Source: Ambrosia x helenae
Lineage: Eukaryota > Streptophyta > Magnoliopsida > Asterales > Asteraceae
Direction: 5' to 3'
Assembly (NCBI GenBank): GCA_030844895.1
Contig: JAUTDX010002173.1
Coordinates: 1-64,000, forward strand
DNA: 64,000 bases
A model generated the notes under the pieces. That model had not been told where the DNA came from. It searched no databases and worked only from the letters and a program-made list of their open reading frames with translations. Made by a program: the position numbers and the translations under genes. Each line of letters opens with the position of its first letter. Position 1 is the stretch's first letter. Below, piece after piece: positions 22,795-33,544 of this stretch.

Positions 22795-23340
22795 TGTCAC
22801 ACCCCGCCAAGGCGGAAACACGGGGATGTGATTCGAAAGGTTTTCAAGCACAATGTTCGAGCAATACATAAGATGTAAATTAAATAGATACAATCAAAAG
22901 ATAAACATTGCCATAAATTATTAAAACTAACATAACATCGTCTGAAAACGGATATTGTTTGAAATTTCATGGTTCAAATACCAAGACATAACGTAGCAAA
23001 CATAACACAACCAATGATGGTACCACAGAGTGCATGCTCAAACCATTCTCTCAAATCTCCGCCCCGCATGATCAATTATATGAAAAACATGCATAAAAGA
23101 TTTGTCAACATAATGTCGGTGAGTTCACAGGTTTTAATGTACTGTGTAAAGTGCTCGTGAAATTCGTGTATGACCAATCATAGGCTAGCTAAGCGAATGA
23201 TTACCTTGCAAACCATGAGTCCCATAACCAAACCTCTTGACTGTTGTGCCTCGTGCATTGTACAATAAAGACAACGTATGTATAGTAGAATACTAACACT
23301 CTTTTGTATGTAACCAGTTAGAGCGACTAACCAAGAGTGG
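22795..23340 (-). repeat. partial 5' LTR of the gypsy element
   Basis: On the plus strand it opens TGTCACACCCCGCC, the mirror of an LTR 3' end next to the PBS. Only about 546 bp remain before the next LTR element begins at 23,341, so it looks cut by that insertion. I do not see the missing portion on the far side of that element. Confidence 0.55.
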
Positions 23341-25952
23341 TGTAACACCCCAAACGATGGCGGAAACATCGAGGTGTCACGTAGTGACGATTGTTCAATA
23401 GCTCATGGACTAAAAGTGTAAATTTTGATACATTGGTTAAGTAGTTTATTACATTGAAAGAAAAATACAAGATACAATAATTCTAAAGTGACAACTAAAA
23501 CTGAAATACAATGAAACCAAAATCTAAGTAAAAATTCCAAAAGCTTAAAAGTCATCTCATAAATAACCTGAAACATGTACGAAAATAGTATATGTCAATA
23601 CAAACATGTATTGGTGAGCATACCCTGTTTTGAATACATATAGTAGAAAAAGAGTTTCGCAATTCTCGTGTTATACTGTCTACAATTTAGTGTTCAAGTT
23701 ATGTACAAATGTCACCCAAAATCAAACCTTTGAGTAGAAATGATATCCAAGAATCATGGGATATCTAGTATATATGTATAGTAGTCGCCCCAATAGTATG
23801 ATTATATATAGTATGCGACAAAGCAAATATTTACACATAACAATAGTCAAGTACTATTTATGGCTATGCTAGGCCGCCCAGCGGTTAATGATTAAGGTCA
23901 TAAGTACACACTATCAGCGAATCAACAAGTAAAACACATACAAGAATTGCGATTGTGAATATATGATAAAACATGATTAAGTGAGTGAAGTAATAAGCGT
24001 ACATGAGTCACCCCAAAAGTGTAAAACATGAAAAAGGGGAAAGATATACTCACAGTTTTGCTAAGCGTATCCAATGGCCAACAAAACTTGTCACAAGGTT
24101 AATTTGGGAATTCCGAAGAATTCAACCTATACGTATAAGCATACTAATGAGGAAAGTGTCTTAAAAAGTCTAAAGCATCTTGAATCTAAGGCATTAGGGT
24201 TTGCTAGGCTTATGTAGGGAAGATGACGTTTTATGATAACTCGAGTTTAATAATAATTTTGAATGAAATATATCGTGATTAAGATCAAATATATGACTAA
24301 GAAAAATATAAACACCTATGTTTTTCCACACTTAAGAATATTTCTGTTTTATATAACAAAATATTTATAAAACAGATTTTATAATTTATATTTAATTAAC
24401 TAACTTATTATGACTAATTAAATATGAATAAGCTAGAAATACAAGATATCGTCCAAAAATAATACTTTTATGAAAAAATGATTATTTTCTGATGTAAAAT
24501 AATGAAAATAATTTTTCCATAATTTTTCTCACTTTATTTGTATATAAAACAGATTTAATGAAATTAAATAGTGTTTTTAATGATAAAAATGGTAAAATAG
24601 AAAAAAAATAACTACTTTCTGAGAAATAAATGTTATTTCAGTTTATCATACCTAGAAATAATTTTTCAGATAATTTGAGATTAAAATCATTAAAAACGAA
24701 TTTTTTATCAATTAATTATGATTAAAACAATTTAAATTGATAAAAATACGAAATTAATATATTTTTCAGAAAATAAAAATATGATAATTTTCTTTAGAGT
24801 GTCAAGATGCTACACCTAAATTTTCATAATTTTTGGATCAAAAATGAATTTATTATAAATATTCTAATTTTTTGTGATTATAATAATATCCTAAAATGAA
24901 TTAACAAATAATAAAAAAAAAAACGAAATGAGGTGGGTGTTGCCTGGGTTCGAACCTGGATGGTTCTTGAGGCAAAGCCACACACAAACCACTAGAACAC
25001 TTGATACACATGTTAGTAGTTTTGGTTAACAATAAAATTTAAACACTAGCTAATTTGGTCATCTTCTTCCCCAACTTAGCACATAAACCCTAACCCTAAC
25101 ATCAATGTCAATAGAACCCGATTCGACACAGATAGCAACTAAAACCATAGGGCTTTCGGTCGGAATTGAGTGAGGATAAAAAACGGCATAAGAAAAACGG
25201 ACTTACAATGCTCCATTAGAGCCGATAATGATGGTTTTTCAGTCGCACATTTGGGGCCGAATACGATCGTTTCTGGACACGTTTTGGGTTGTTTCGAAGT
25301 GGGTTTATGACAAGGAAGGGTTGTAAAACGATTGAGAGTGATCAATTTATAGTGTTGTTCGAAAACTTCAAACGTTTGGCTAAGCTTAAAGACATCGACG
25401 GTTATAATCATAAATTCGAATTAAAACCCGATTAAACACGTTAAATGCACTTAATAACATTCGAAACTGATAGGGAAATGATGGAGAAACGTTAATCTAG
25501 CATTAAAACGGATTAAAGACTCGAAAATAAAAGGATTTAAAGTGGCCGGAGCTCGGCCGGAACTTGGCCGGAGCTCCTGCCGGAATCGCGAACCAGGTGA
25601 GAGGGAGAGAATCTTGTGAAAGTTTCATAATATGGTAGAAATGGTCCTTGAAGTTTTATTTGGTTATATTTTATGTTAAAACTAATAAATTAATTTATAA
25701 AACTTAAACTAAATTTATAAACTTTATAAAATTTCTAACTTCTGAAAATTTTAAATGTTTAAAACAAGATTAATATAATCTTTTAACTAGAACAAAGTTT
25801 ACAATTGCCAAGATGTGCTACGTTTAAATATTGTTTCCATATACGTGTTCGGTTTAAATTTGAAACTTAACTTTTATTAAATTTGAAAACGATAGAAAGT
25901 ATAAGGGTTATAACTGACAACTTGCTACTAAATGAGGGTGACGGTTGTCACA
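23341..25952 (-). repeat. complete 3' LTR of second non-coding element
   Basis: 2,612 bp, plus strand TGTAACACCCC through GGTTGTCACA. It includes a tRNA-like module (24,937-25,005) and a stretch of GAGCTCCGGCC-type repeats (25,540-25,580). The other nested element has similar GGAGCTCCGGCC repeats in its LTR, suggesting a shared ancestry. The far 709 bp, 25,244-25,952, is unique to this copy. Confidence 0.85.
24937..25005 (-). ncRNA. tRNA-like A/B-box module in LTR
   Basis: On the minus strand TCTAGTGGTTTG, like an A box, is followed about 40 bases later by AGGTTCGAACCC, a perfect B box. A full cloverleaf is not evident, so it is not called a tRNA gene. It may be a fossil SINE head or a tRNA-derived Pol III promoter. 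The same module is in the partner LTR at 31,311-31,380. Confidence 0.5.
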
Positions 25953-25966
25953 GTCTCCCCTACTTT
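25953..25966 (-). other. polypurine tract
   Basis: On the minus strand AAAGTAGGGGAGAC precedes the TGTGACAACC start of the 3' LTR. With the PBS at 29,703-29,715 it defines the element's internal region. Confidence 0.75.
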
Positions 25967-28900
25967 AGAAAATTTCGTCTCGAAATTCCTTTCAAGTGGG
26001 GGTTTCTATGAAACAAAAGATGTTGTAAAAAAAAAGTATGTAGGTTTTAAGAAATGCAACAATCACAATTTGACAAAGTTTAAAGTAGTTGTTTAATATT
26101 CAAAGTAAAAGTTTCAAAAGCTTTGACGCTTGATCCGCGATTAGGAATTTGAGAGTTTAAATGAGAAATGTTTTGGGAATGTGTAACGGGTGAGGGGCAT
26201 AGATACTAATGAAGGCAGTCTCCCCTTCTTTAGGAAAGTTTATGACTGAACGTTGTTAGAGTATGCAAAAAGAATCCAAATATCTGAGAGTGTAAGAGTG
26301 CACAAGGTTCGTGCTTTCTGTGTGGATGGTCAAGAGAAAGACTTTAGGAAGACGAATTGAAGCTCGTGTAAAAACGTTCTTATCGACAATGCTAGTTACT
26401 AGTCAATGATCCAATGATGAGGTAATTATAAAGTAGTGGGTAGGTTCTTGGTCAGACTCCTAGTCCGTTCCCGCAATATCCTTTATGCTTATATATAGGG
26501 TGTACCGCAGCTGACCCACCACACTCCCGATACTTTGGACTCGTACTGATTGTCTACCAACAACCTATATAGAATTACACACCACCCTTATGTACCTGTA
26601 AACCCATGATTGCGTTCCGAACCGTAATCATCGATTTACCTTACACCAGGGTGTTATGCTTTTCCATAACCCTATCCTAAGTAATACTAGAAACAAATGC
26701 GTGCAACCAAAGTGTTAAGTAGTAGATACTGCTCACGTATAAGATGTGGTTAGTGGTTCTTCCCCTTTCAGGTTCACCCGAATAACCGTAATAAGAATAA
26801 AGTGTAAGTATCACGCACGGTTAACGGTTCTTCCCCTTTCGGGTTCACTCGCACAAATAACCGGTTCAATTCATGAAAAAGTCTAACAGGGTCTTGCTCA
26901 CATAGGAAAGTATGCGTACAAAATACACGTTCATATACGTAAATAAGTATGGCATAAAATTTCGATTTGAATATAAATCGAGTAAATCGCACAATTGTGC
27001 AAAATGAGAGTAAACGATTTGAATAATGCTCAAAATCAGTTATATAAGAATAACTGCTAATAATTGGTGTGAGAATAACCACAAATATCGCGTAAGAATA
27101 ACAACCAATAAAAGAATAATGCGAGGATAATGCGCCACCATAATAAAATAATGTAAGAATAAAATAATAAAATTTACTGCAAATGAAAGTACAAAGAACA
27201 AACATATAGTCTACTGGCATGAGGGTTTAAATTTAATAGTTTTGCATATATGCACTATACGATAAAAGACATTTAGCAACATTCCGATGAGGATGTGTCC
27301 ATTGTTTTGTTAAACAGTTTTGCGACTGAGAGTGTACAAGTGTAAAAAGGATAAATTTTTCGTTTATAAAAACGTGGTTTATTCGAACTTTGTGATATAG
27401 TTGAAAGAATAGTAGTAAAATATGAGAATAAACTTTTTAGAAATCGAAGAATGTTTTAGATTCAAACCAGGTACACAAGAAAAGACTTCGTAGGTACACA
27501 TATTCATGTGTAACGAGGAGTCGAGTTGAAAAGTGTTATAAAGTGTATTATCAGTCGCAAGTTTCTTTTCCCGAAAACATATATTCAACCGTTATAAGAA
27601 AACAAGAAGGTGTATATTTGACTCGTAAATATGTGAAACAAGTTTATAAGATGCAAGACGAAATCATATAGATCAAATGTGTTTCAAAAGACCAATACTT
27701 AGATAGTAAAAATATTAAAAGTCAATGTATTTAATATGAATAGACTCCAAATGTAAAAAGTTTGAAGTTTCGAAATAACATGAATGTGAAAAGATTGCAA
27801 CATAACATCTCTAAAAATATACCATTTTAAGTTTTAAAAGAATGATCGTGTCACAGTAACTGATATAGTAGGGTTGAAAAGGGACGTGTAAGTTCCAAGT
27901 TTTAAGTGTCAGCTAGTAACCTAGCTTCAAAACCCAATTCAACGTTGTAGGTCTACTACGCACAATTTCTCGTGCTACGTTGACTGAGTGAATCAGCTCG
28001 GTATTTGAAAATTTTGGTATAAGTTTCTGGGTTGTTTGAATACAATGGAGAATCTGATTTAGTTTGGGTTGATTCCCCTGGATAATGTTTGAAAGGTATG
28101 GGTAAGACAGGTAGAAGATTGCATATGGTCCCGAATGCCTTAACGAATTTTGAGAAATAAAGCTTTACTGTATTAAAACATTCCTTCTGTTTACAAGTTA
28201 AAATCCCATTAAAGTTGAAAAATCTTCCATATTTATCAAATGTTGGGAAAATTCGAGTGTTACCTATTTTGATTAAACTTGAAACCTTGAATTATCATAA
28301 TGTTGCAAAATTTATACGCTGAAGAATCGTTTGTTTGTAAAAGTTGTTAAGGCATCTTTTTGGGCTCATAGCACGCTAAATGTTTCAAGACACCAGGTAT
28401 GTATAAGATATGCAAATCTGATGAATAAGTTTCTCCAAAGCTGGGTACTAGGGTTTTGTGCTTTTATGAGATGATGACATAGGGTAAATTGCTAAGGTAA
28501 TCGCTTTAGAGAGTAGTGTACTGATGTGTGTTGGATAGATAGGCATTTATGATGTTGTGTATATTGTAGAGACACAAGGGAATAGTTTAGAGATATACTG
28601 TGACATCGATCGAGTAAATTTGTAAACTTGATGATAATAACAAGACGATTTATAAGTTTGAAACCACATTCGTGTTTAACTGTGCAACGTTCAAGAATAA
28701 AAAAAATGTGATCAAAGTTAAACAATAAGCTTAAAAATTTGAGTCATAGGAAAATGTTTTTTTGAACAAGAGAAACGATGTTTATAAAAATCACGAAACA
28801 TAAATGGAATAGTGTAAGTTTTAATGCGGTAAAATAGCGCATAGAAGTTTTAGTAATGATGATGATAAACAATCGATCAATGAGTATATAAAATAACAGG

Positions 28901-29266
28901 TGATGGAACTTAAAATCCAAATGTTAAACAAAACATAAGAATTAATGACAGAAAACGGAAAAAATGCCCTAATAGCGATAGCTATTAATAGGAAAAACTC
29001 AAAGAGATAATAACTTCATTATAGAAAATTATGATAAGAGTTCAACAGTAAATGAAAAGTATACTAATAATGGAATGTGATACTGAAAATATTTCTAATG
29101 AAACTGGTGACTTGCCAAAGAAATTGAAATATTGTTAGTGACTTGTGGGGAGCGTACTTAAACCTATGAGTAAATGGTCATCATTCCCGATTGCACATAC
29201 CCCGTCACTGGTAAATTTCAAAACTTTTAGCGAGACTTTAAAATGAGATGTAGAAATAGATCCTTG

Positions 29267-29500
29267 AGATGTGGATTTCACCCCTAACTCAAAGATGTAT
29301 TTCAAAATTGAAAACAATTGAGGAATGAAACCAATCACTAAGTTAAGGATATCACTCCCAGCTTAGTGGTTAAGTTTCTTTTTGAAGGAAATACTCTTTG
29401 AGGTGTGGATGTCACTCCTATCTCAAACATATATTCCTAGGATAAATAACATATAGAGGAGTGAAACTAATCACCAAGGTATGGATGTCACTCCTAACTT
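29267..29500 (-). repeat. degenerate ~70-bp repeats near the PBS
   Basis: Four related blocks of the form ATGGATGTCACTCCTAACT (plus-strand wording) begin near 29,267, 29,342, 29,401 and 29,477. They are separated by partly similar spacers (GAATGAAACCAATCAC and GAGTGAAACTAATCAC). They lie in the 5' leader of the minus-strand element, 200-450 bp from the PBS. They encode no protein and could be part of a packaging or structural region, which is inference. Confidence 0.55.
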
Positions 29501-29702
29501 GATGATATCGTTTCGTTTGTAGAATACGAGTGTCTTCTTCTCCAAGAAAAATACCGAAAGAATAACGAGAAAAATCATAGAGAAAATATATTGGAAGAAA
29601 TTATAAGAAATAAGAGAAATATACACGAGAGGACTCGTGAAAGTAAGCTTAGTTATAGACTAGGCTAAAAGGCATTCTAATAACCTAATTCCCTATAACC
29701 AT

Positions 29703-29715
29703 GGCTCTGATACCA
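29703..29715 (-). other. primer binding site (initiator tRNA-Met type)
   Basis: On the minus strand TGGTATCAGAGCC follows the LTR end after three bases and continues with ATGGTT, a long match to plant initiator tRNA-Met. It orients the element on the minus strand. Confidence 0.88.
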
Positions 29716-29718
29716 ATC

Positions 29719-31618
29719 TGTAACACCCCAACCGATGGCGGAAACATCGAGGTGTCACGTAGTGACAATTGTTCAATAGCTCATGGACTAAAAGTGTAAA
29801 TTTTGATACATTGGTTAAGTAGTTTATTACATTGAAAGAAAAATACAAGATACAATAATTCTAAAGTGATAACTAAAACTGAAATACAATGAAACCAAAA
29901 TCTAAGTAAAAATTCCAAAAGCTTAAAAGTCATCTCATAAATAACCTGAAACATGTACGAAAATAGTATATGTCAATACAAACATGTATTGGTGAGCATA
30001 CCCTGTTTTGAATACATATAGTAGAAAAAGAGTTTCGCAATTCTCGTGTTATACTGTCTACAATTTAGTGTTCAAGTTATGTACAAATGTCACCCAAAAT
30101 CAAACCTTTGAGTAGAAATGATATCCAAGAATCATGGGATATCTAGTATATATGTATAGTAGTCACCCCAATAGTATGATTATATATAGTATGCGACAAA
30201 GCAAATACTTTACACATAACAATAGTCAAGTACTATTTATGGCTATGCTAGGCCGCCCAGCGGTTAATGATTAAGGTCATAAGTACACACTATCAGCGAA
30301 TCAACAAGTAAAACACATACAAGAATTGCGATTGTGAATATATGATAAAACATGATTAAGTGAGTGAAGTAATAAGCGTACATGAGTCACCCCAAAAGTG
30401 TAAAACATGAAAAAGGGGAAAGATATACTCACAGTTTTGCTAAGCGTATCCAATCCAACAAAACTTGTCACAAGGTTAATTTGGGAATTCCGAAGAATTC
30501 AACCTATACGTATAAGCATACTAATGAGGAAAGTGTCTTAAAAAGTCTAAAGCATCTTGAATCTAAGGCATTAGGGTTTGCTAGGCTTATGTAGGGAAGA
30601 TGACGTTTTATGATAACTCGAGTTTAATAATAATTTTGAATGAAATATATCGTGATTAAGATCAAATATATGACTAAGAAAAATATAAACACCTATGTTT
30701 TTCCACACTTAAGAATATTTCTGTTTTATATAACAAAATATTTATAAAACAGATTTTATAATTTATATTTAATTAACTAACTTATTATGACTAATTAAAT
30801 ATGAATAAGCTAGAAATACAAGATATCGTCCAAAAATAATACTTTTATGAAAAAATGATTATTTTCTGATGTAAAATAATGAAAATAATTTTTCCATAAT
30901 TTTTCTCACTTTATTTGTATATAAAACAGATTTAATGAAATTAAATAGTGTTTTTAATGATAAAAATGGTAAAATAGAAAAAAAAATAACTACTTTCTGA
31001 GAAATAAATGTTATTTCAGTTTATCATACCTAGAAATAATTTTTCAGATAATTTGAGATTAAAATCATTAAAAACGAATTTTTTATCAATTAATTATGAT
31101 TAAAACAATTTAAATTGATAAAAATACGAAATTAATATATTTTTCAGAAAATAAAAATATGATAATTTTCTTTAGAGTGTCAAGATGCTACACCTAAATT
31201 TTCATAATTTTTGGATCAAAAATGAATTTATTATAAATATTCTAATTTTTTGTGATTATAATAATATCCTAAAATGAATTAACAAATAATAAAAAAAAAC
31301 GAAATGAGGTGGGTGTTGCCTGGGTTCGAACCTGGATGGTTCTTGAGGCAAAGCCACACACAAACCACTAGAACACTTGATACACATGTTAGTAGTTTTG
31401 GTTAACAATAAAATTTAAACACTAGCTAATTTGGTCATCTTCTTCCCCAACTTAGCACATAAACCCTAACCCTAACATCAATGTCAATAGAACCCGATTC
31501 GACACAGATAGCAACTAAAACCATAGGGCTTTCGGTCGGAATTGAGTGAGGATAAAAACGGCATAAGAAAAACGGACTTACAATGCTCCATTAGAGCCGA
31601 TAATGATGGTTTTTCAGT
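29719..31618 (-). repeat. truncated 5' LTR of second non-coding element
   Basis: It matches 23,341-25,243 almost base for base, with small indels (for example an extra C before TTTACACATAAC and a shorter A-run near 31,292). It stops abruptly after TTTTTCAGT at 31,618. The missing part is the one that would hold the LTR start, so upstream promoter sequence is lost. It retains a copy of the tRNA-like module. Confidence 0.85.
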
Positions 31619-32914
31619 TGTTCACCCGACTTGTGGACCCTTGTGTTAATTACATGTGGGCCATAGCTCGTGTATGTGACAATTATTACTTGATTTAGGT
31701 GTACTTTGTAAATGTACGGTTTCAGGAAAGCAGGGTGTTTTACTGTACAAATGTATCTATTGTGAATAAAATGGACCCCACATGTCATCATGGGTTATGA
31801 ATTGTTCCCCATCTAACACGTGTGGTTGTTTTATAGTAAAACTAGGGTTTTAACATACGTTTATGCCCTTTTTAATATCCAAGCTAGTATTAACACATGT
31901 TATGGTCTTATTAACATATGTTATAATAATGGTCGAATGTTAAGTATGATTTGTTGCTCTAAATCCGATTTTTATACTCGACATTAGTGGCCTTATTGTG
32001 CAAGTCTACGGGTAAGAGAGTGGCCGTGTGTGTACGTGGGTGTAGTTCCTTCAATGGTTACACGTAGACACTTGGAAAAACAATGTGGGTTTGGTTATAT
32101 AGATGTCACATTTAGATTTAGAATTGGCCGAAACTTTTACACTTAATCGACACCCATTGTATGATCTTGTCTCGGGTTTAAGTGGTCTACGATCATAGTT
32201 AAGTTTATATCACAAGGTGGTGAGTAAAAATTGTGCACGTCATAATAATGTGTTATCATAAAATAGTGTTTCATGAAACTAAGTCAGATCACAATGAATA
32301 TCGATTATATACACTCGTTTTAACTTGTTTATAAACCGATTCAAGTGGGTCTTGGGTCGTGGGTCGGGTGCATCTTGATACGAATCTGGATTGTATAACA
32401 AGGTTAAACATTTAGGCGGGTTTAAAACATACTAAGAGAGGAATGAGAGTGAGGTGATCAGACTTGTCTTCCTCAAGCAATGTCTCCCAATGTGGCCTTC
32501 TAACCTTCTTGTGATCCTCGTGGATGGTGGGGTAGAGGCAAAAGAACTTATGGAACTCCAAGAGTTTTCGGCTAAGAGGAAGAATCAAGGGAAAGGAGGT
32601 TTGTTGTGAGGTGTTGATGCAAAGGGACTTGAGTGGATGTCTAGCTTCTTATATAGGCCGATTTTGGGGTAAGTTGTCATTGATTTGGCATGGCTAAGTA
32701 AGGGATGGTTTTCAAATTCATATAACAACCTTGAGTCATTGATTCATGCATTCCATAGATGGGCCGATTGCTTAGAAGCTTTGGAAGGATTATTATCGCA
32801 AGTCAACTCTTGTAAGAGTTATGGTGGGAAGAATAGGCTCTATGGTGTGTAGCCGGTTATATACATATATATATATATATATATACATACTAGTTTGGTC
32901 GATTACATGGATAC

Positions 32915-32966
<52 letters not shown>

Positions 32967-33540
32967 ATGATGCATTTTGGTAACCTCTTGTCTTTCATGA
33001 TAGTGTAATATGCTTTTGGAGTGGCAACATAGGTATTCGTTTGATCTAGGGTGCGAGTATTATGAGTATTTGTAATAGTAATATCCGACTTAATGTTGTA
33101 ACATGCTTTAATTGGTGATAAACATGTGTTGTTGTGTGAGATTAACTCGTGTTATCATACGTTTGTGTTCTAGGTAATGTTCCATGATTTTTGTATGTGT
33201 TTATCCCATGAAACATATTGTAAATTATTCGGATTTATGTGGAATTGTGTAGTTTTCCACTGGATCATTGTCACGTGTATTGTTGTTTTGTTCATGTGTA
33301 GTAATCGGGTATCCGGTTGCTCTTTGTTGAGCGTGTGATTGGCTAGACTGTTCAACGCCAATTGTCTTGTATAGTCCGGGTGTTGTATGAGTAAACGGAT
33401 AATTTTATTGCATTTCTACAATGATTTTGGCTTACTAGACTGGGGAGGGGTATAATTTGTGTAAAAATGTCTTATTATGCACATGAAATTATAGTAATAA
33501 GTAAAACACGTACGGATGTTGACCTGGATCATTGACTAGT
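31619..33540. other. intergenic, no gene recognised
   Basis: About 1.9 kb with no coding region of note. It begins TGTTCACCCGAC directly at the LTR truncation point. Apart from the AT microsatellite at 32,859-32,966 I found no repeat structure or RNA gene. Confidence 0.5.
32859..32966. repeat. AT dinucleotide microsatellite
   Basis: Two AT-repeat runs (about 32,859-32,885 and 32,916-32,964) are separated by about 30 bp of unique sequence. The open frame across them on the minus strand is an Ile-Tyr repeat and is not a gene. Confidence 0.9.
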
Positions 33541-33544
33541 GTCA

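Larger units (their letters stand above)
23341..31618 (-). mobile_element. second large non-coding LTR retrotransposon, upstream LTR truncated
   Basis: Near-identical repeats at 23,341-25,243 and 29,719-31,618 flank about 3.8 kb of interior. The polypurine tract (25,953-25,966, minus strand) and PBS (29,703-29,715, minus strand) orient the element on the minus strand. No gag, protease, reverse transcriptase or integrase is visible; the longest open frame (26,774-27,220) lacks any domain. The downstream LTR extends on to 25,952, but its partner stops matching at 31,618, so the upstream LTR lacks about 709 bp. With that edge lost no target duplication can be shown. It abuts the partial gypsy LTR at 23,340. 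Confidence 0.85.

Noticed and set aside
25086..25102. CCCTAACCCTAAC as an interstitial telomere repeat
   Set aside because: Only two units, and the plant telomere unit is CCCTAAA; it is part of the LTR and is repeated at 31,464-31,476.
26774..27220. 148-codon open frame as gag or env of the second LTR element
   Set aside because: It is Phe/Tyr/Ile-rich with no zinc knuckle or other motif, lies near the 3' LTR, and fits chance in AT-rich DNA.
32793..32975. Open frame of Ile-Tyr repeats
   Set aside because: It is a translation of the AT microsatellite.
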